Shown piece after piece: positions 63,801 through 64,000 of a stretch of 64,000 nucleotides of DNA (the first letter of the stretch is position 1; every line of letters starts with the position of its first letter). Source of the stretch: Hoylesella timonensis 4401737 = DSM 22865 = JCM 15640 (GTDB lineage: Bacteria > Bacteroidota > Bacteroidia > Bacteroidales > Bacteroidaceae); assembly GCF_000455445.1 (NCBI RefSeq), contig NZ_HG417093.1:235356-299355 (forward strand). Reading direction: 5' to 3'. Made by a program: the position numbers and the translations under genes. The notes beneath the pieces were generated by a model. It made no database searches. It was not told the DNA's origin and worked only from the letters and a program-made list of their open reading frames with translations.

Positions 63801-64000
63801 GCTGGTTTAACAATCAGCACGCTGTCACTTGGACTAACTTTGTATGGCTCAGCATAAAGAAGGTGGTTGGCGTACATCTTTACTCCTGCTCCAGCTTGGA
63901 AGGACTGTGTCTTTCCCAAGGAATCTGCATATTGGACGATGGGCTTCCATTGGATGTCTGCCCACTTAAGATTAGAGGTTGAGGACATCTCGAAACGAAA
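57839..64000 (-). CDS. RHS-1: SpvB/TcdB-RHS polymorphic toxin (5' partial at right edge)
   Basis: Over 2,050 residues; the frame stays open past the ATG at 63988 to the edge, so the N-terminus is missing. Order: SpvB-like region with FG-GAP/VCBS repeats (DMNGDGYPDIVQ, DVNGDGLPDKIL, DVDGDGYLDILE); TcdB-like middle; YD repeats; and the RHS-associated core ending RYTDPKGM. The tip of about 195 residues has TTAHEAFGHAYFYEKT, an HExxxH pattern suggesting a zinc peptidase, though the spacing is not the standard HExxH. The only full-length, probably secreted toxin in the locus. Confidence 0.88.
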   Translation of the reverse strand, partial: FRFEMSSTSNLKWADIQWKPIVQYADSLGKTQSFQAGAGVKMYANHLLYAEPYKVSPSDSVLIVKPALVFRPLTGYTGSLSMTARTEGHLLSKRLVNVNNSVVEDATLLIDVRNISDTPIWVEFFSEDINLKDRLLTASVKVSSSATPMTQQTVPVNVYSLLDNEGFGPLYRGWGGFTYNTAENDRYASAIDESLLTLPRDKDQKIDPLTLVFTPLAVNTSSLDRWIGQRQEIFLTDHSMGAARLTEQDVKMTNPFDNMASVETETSDCAQGTGALAISQKVVSKNTTTQTGFSFLTKNESIGQAITKATMIDMNGDGYPDIVQNEAILYTNTLGGISGEKLQGIGNIVSKNEGSAVGVGSAPIVSLSMTIAQAAGWTKTASNIKSISDALGGLSVSMSKPKNRDWSEESFTDVNGDGLPDKILSDNTVRLNLGYAFTDPVDWQIDAVQTGEGTSHNLGGGASSKEKDIAQKAKFFDKASSSFSGGLSIVTTTNGEQYNLMDVNADGLPDKVKKNNGALSVSLNLGNGFADPILWKGASSLSETASTSESGNVAFTVNFTPKIIPVKVTLNPNVSLGHSINRTHYSLQDVDGDGYLDILESDKESELKVTRSAIGRTNMLKSVTNSLGGTFTLDYQHSAPTYGLPGGKWVMSSVTVDDGIHDDGPLMKTLFAYSNGQKDRHEREFLGFGKVITKNIDTDKGDSVIYRQAVQLYDVSTYYTQGQELSASVEDATGKKYTETKNVYDGYYLTASGDKYTFTKQQKLCSDRASAFVPLRYTANKQYEGQASGITTSEAWNEYYLTGYHGELKSYKFSDKGTLGEEGTGAFDYQTAIQYASNEGKHIIGLPTDVIVTGGDGKTYHHVSAKYDMNYADHLTQISQQLGNSTAVSDYTYDGYGNITKTTLPANVKGQRMWYSYHYEPVMNMYVSRIDDAFGYSSEAGNFDYRYGMALRRTDLNRLNYETDLDNLGRIKAVRGPNELATGVPYIIAFDYQPKATFGTNGITAPAYAVTKHYDIQHPSDDMETVTFVDGFGRPVQVKKDGVVTTAAKGSAPKDETVMIVSGRNVYDAFGRVAKAYYPTTEAVGKKTTFNKAFDNVSPTVTVYDVLDRAMKVTLPDNTETKTEYSTDAGSNTLKTLVTDALGGKQATYTDGSGKTVKTEQLSGPDGTITTSFEYDGIDRLVKVTDTEGNVTTSVYDMGDRRTEVNHPASGITTFTYDNLGNVLTKQTANLKKEGKTINYEYDYGRLTAINYPDHPENNVKYHYGSATSSNNRVGRLMLREDGSGAIEYYYGKMGEVLKTVRTLIVPNQAVATYVTQWKYDSHNRLLEMIYPDEEKVTYGYNLGGQVDHVRGYKSYGYDYVSKIGYDKFEQRTYLKYCNGAETFYSYDPARRRLQNLVVNAKAGTIMDNAYSYDAVSNVLGVQNNAPLPQSGKAGGQMSHSYTYDPLYRLSSATGTYKGTDNKTASYTLAMGYDNMHRITSKKQHLTQSNVQFNGSLNAGYDLTYTYNSDEGKKFQLASVHDINYRTEETPTDSTNINNGHKYTYDANGNLVYINTSRVKHDGKEDDKASEQKYKWDEENRLLAADENGFVSNYWYDADGERTVKTSGENEAIFVNSEFSGGSTGTARFSLYVSPYLVAGQGGKYTKHIYIGSQRIVSKLGDLASYGADPRRIPYAGNEADGVTINYKDKYNQQLQSIKDNYKTFDLPYNGQDNTDYVNGKGFSSDNDTPEAAQARAMVKTRAGEAGTNERMQFYYHPDHLGSSSYITNLDGEVAQHIEYVPFGEVFIEERNNTWNTPYLFNAKEFDEETGMYYYGARYYEPRISLWMSTDPLQEKYENISPYIYCANSPIRYTDPKGMEVEADERSMKNISNTLTKQEAKYVRFDKNGVLDKKRLNKSKSTSENMTALKALANSEIVYSFQVADKDHNNVDYYDNSATGGNYYRGTTEMPNAESNPSPDDKVYILVGSALNEKQQVKTTAHEAFGHAYFYEKTRNVEQASHTYKSEGHTIWDEELQMNVFESIKVPTNTILENQINKVVKQAEENYDKRNKK
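58520..60495 (-). repeat. RHS core repeat, copy in RHS-1
   Basis: Parent copy of the repeats above. Identity drops sharply after the core, at the start of each tip, marking the exchange border. Confidence 0.88.

Noticed and set aside
1..64000. tRNA genes as integration targets
   Set aside because: No cloverleaf-like sequence was recognised on either strand near the mobile region, though this was judged by eye only.

Overview
The window reads as chromosomal DNA from a member of the Bacteroidales, most likely a Prevotellaceae-type host-associated anaerobe. Evidence: repeated TAnnTTTG (-7 type) promoter boxes, a complete HmuYRSTUV-type haem operon, a C10-family secreted peptidase with a type IX-like C-terminal tail, DUF1896/DUF3408 conjugative-element genes, and SpvB/RHS polymorphic toxins of Bacteroidota type. 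No rRNA, tRNA or CRISPR array was recognised. The genus is an inference.

Layout. (1) 1-6989, minus strand: a type I restriction-modification operon (xre, hsdR, a papain-like cysteine peptidase, hsdM, an ORF6N/phospholipase-D-like gene, hsdS cut by the left edge). (2) 7085-7612: two facing copies of a promoter/leader around a relic of a conjugative-element helicase gene. (3) 7854-10660, plus: a LamG/DUF8202-like surface protein, frameshifted and cut off where it meets hmuV. (4) 10618-19826, minus: hmuV-U-T-S-R-Y. Divergent to it at 20279-24735 are an exported YD-motif protein and a C10 peptidase; the shared intergenic region carries matching palindromes, so protein digestion and haem capture look co-regulated.

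(5) 24853-41713: a mobile region built as a near mirror image. Each arm holds two tyrosine recombinases, DUF1896, two small HTH proteins, a phased 16-bp iteron array with a hairpin, and an oriT-like block next to a mobilisation gene. Between the arms lie a C-terminally truncated methylase/helicase and an N-terminally truncated topoisomerase. (6) 41759-44741: an IS30-family element, an AT-rich lipoprotein gene, and a 327-bp internally deleted copy of the same IS. (7) 44840-48059: a two-gene ATPase + HNH nuclease cassette resembling Septu (PtuAB). It is followed by an IS982-family and an ISAon1/ISL3-type element, both with clear target duplications, inserted into a decayed neighbouring gene.

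(8) 50833-64000, minus: an RHS toxin locus. A long SpvB/RHS protein runs off the right edge, and two displaced RHS C-terminal cassettes follow. Each has a different tip (HExxxH zincin-like, lipase-like, unknown) and is followed by a small secreted, lipoprotein or membrane gene that is a candidate immunity protein. Nearly identical core repeats would allow tip exchange.

Overall the window is a defence and competition island interleaved with a haem-acquisition locus and broken integrative elements.
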